Made by a program: the position numbers and the translations under genes. The notes under the pieces are model-generated. The model did no database searches. It was given only the letters and a program-made list of their open reading frames with translations, and was not told where the DNA came from. Positions 63,574 to 64,000 of a stretch of DNA of 64,000 bases are shown piece by piece. The stretch's first letter is position 1. Each line of letters starts with the position of its first letter. The stretch is from Linyphia triangularis (taxonomy: Eukaryota > Arthropoda > Arachnida > Araneae > Linyphiidae), in NCBI GenBank assembly GCA_963978545.1, contig OZ021729.1, positions 10,351,001-10,415,000 on the forward strand, read 5' to 3'.

Positions 63574-64000
63574 TGTTACGAATTTTTGTATATTTGTGGA
63601 TGTTTCGTGGTGTTGGTTTTGTAAATAGGAGGATTTGTGTACATTTCGCATGGGGCAGTGCGGTAGTTCGTCTTAACTTGACTTTCCTGTAATATGTGTC
63701 TTAATGCTTGATAGCAAGTTTTACAGAGATAACGCTGGGAAGCGAGTTTTACAAGGAGCAGAACATTTAACATTATGTAATGGCAATCTCGCCAAATTGG
63801 CGAGATAGAGCCAAGTTGGCGACTTTGGCAAATTTGGCGAGAAATCCCCAAATGCCGCCAAAATTGGCGACCATTTGGCGGCATTTTCGGTCCCCATGTA
63901 CATGTATAGGACTTTTCGACTACAATCTGGAAAGTTCTCCATATATCTACCTCTAGAAGTTTCAAGAAAGTTTGACTCCTATATAAGGCCAGCCGTGAGT
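63574..64000 (+). mobile_element. Probable Gypsy-type LTR, start of an element running off the window
   Basis: Begins TGTTACGAATTTTTGTATAT, in the style of many arthropod Ty3/Gypsy LTRs. A strong TATA box, CTATATAAGG, is at 63979-63988 followed by GCCAGCCGTGAG. Repeated TTGGCGA motifs fill 63790-63885. The second LTR and internal region are not visible, so this is a pattern-based call. Confidence 0.5.

Noticed and set aside
63576..63965. 129-residue minus-strand frame
   Set aside because: Lies on the opposite strand of the probable LTR; composition follows the TTGGCGA motif array, and no domain is seen.

Overview
The window looks like nuclear DNA of an arthropod, most likely a chelicerate and probably a spider. 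It is AT-rich and intron-bearing, with TATA-box promoters and AATAAA poly(A) signals. It is densely packed with typical arthropod transposons: BEL/Pao, RTE-type and RNase H-bearing LINEs, Helitrons, hAT, Tc1/mariner, piggyBac-like and Harbinger-like MITEs, and tRNA-derived SINEs. The spider assignment is inference from the repeat mix; no host marker gene is present.

The host genes are a tandem family on the minus strand. Three complete copies (A 12698-6747, B 39682-30765, C 53568-46055) and one partial copy (D, 61566-56631) each encode a small secreted protein. Exons are only 47-124 bases, so the coding sequence is not visible as open frames. Copies A-C share the same architecture: exon 1 (signal peptide), exon 2 (47 bases), exons 3 and 4 (57 bases each) and a final exon; intron 1 is in phase 1 and the others in phase 0. 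The proteins are 128-132 residues, highly charged and probably helical, with five cysteines after the signal peptide. I do not recognise the family. The core promoter, 5' leader and signal peptide are nearly identical between copies, while the mature parts differ.

Layout: 1-5050 is a decayed Tc1-like element split by a hAT, itself split by a foldback element; a perfect 144-bp inverted repeat follows. 5440-12770 is gene A with its 3' flank. 13135-27560 is a nest of elements: an RTE LINE holding a hAT holding a SINE, then a BEL/Pao provirus (15038-25854) with 5-bp target duplication. The BEL element was hit by a THAP-bearing DNA transposon, a mariner MITE that holds a hAT, and a Helitron. 27561-30500 holds intergenic AT-rich DNA, a hAT remnant and a 38-bp satellite. 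30640-39750 is gene B. 40376-44091 is a Helitron remnant split by a 3-kb palindromic element. 44395-45650 is an unclassified repeat split by a LINE RNase H fragment. 45970-53640 is gene C. 53641-61570 is intergenic DNA and gene D. 61690-64000 has a flank relic, another foldback element and the start of a probable Gypsy LTR.

Much of the sequence can be ordered in time, because target-site duplications identify which element entered which. All exon coordinates were read by hand from splice signals and cross-copy conservation; no database search was possible.
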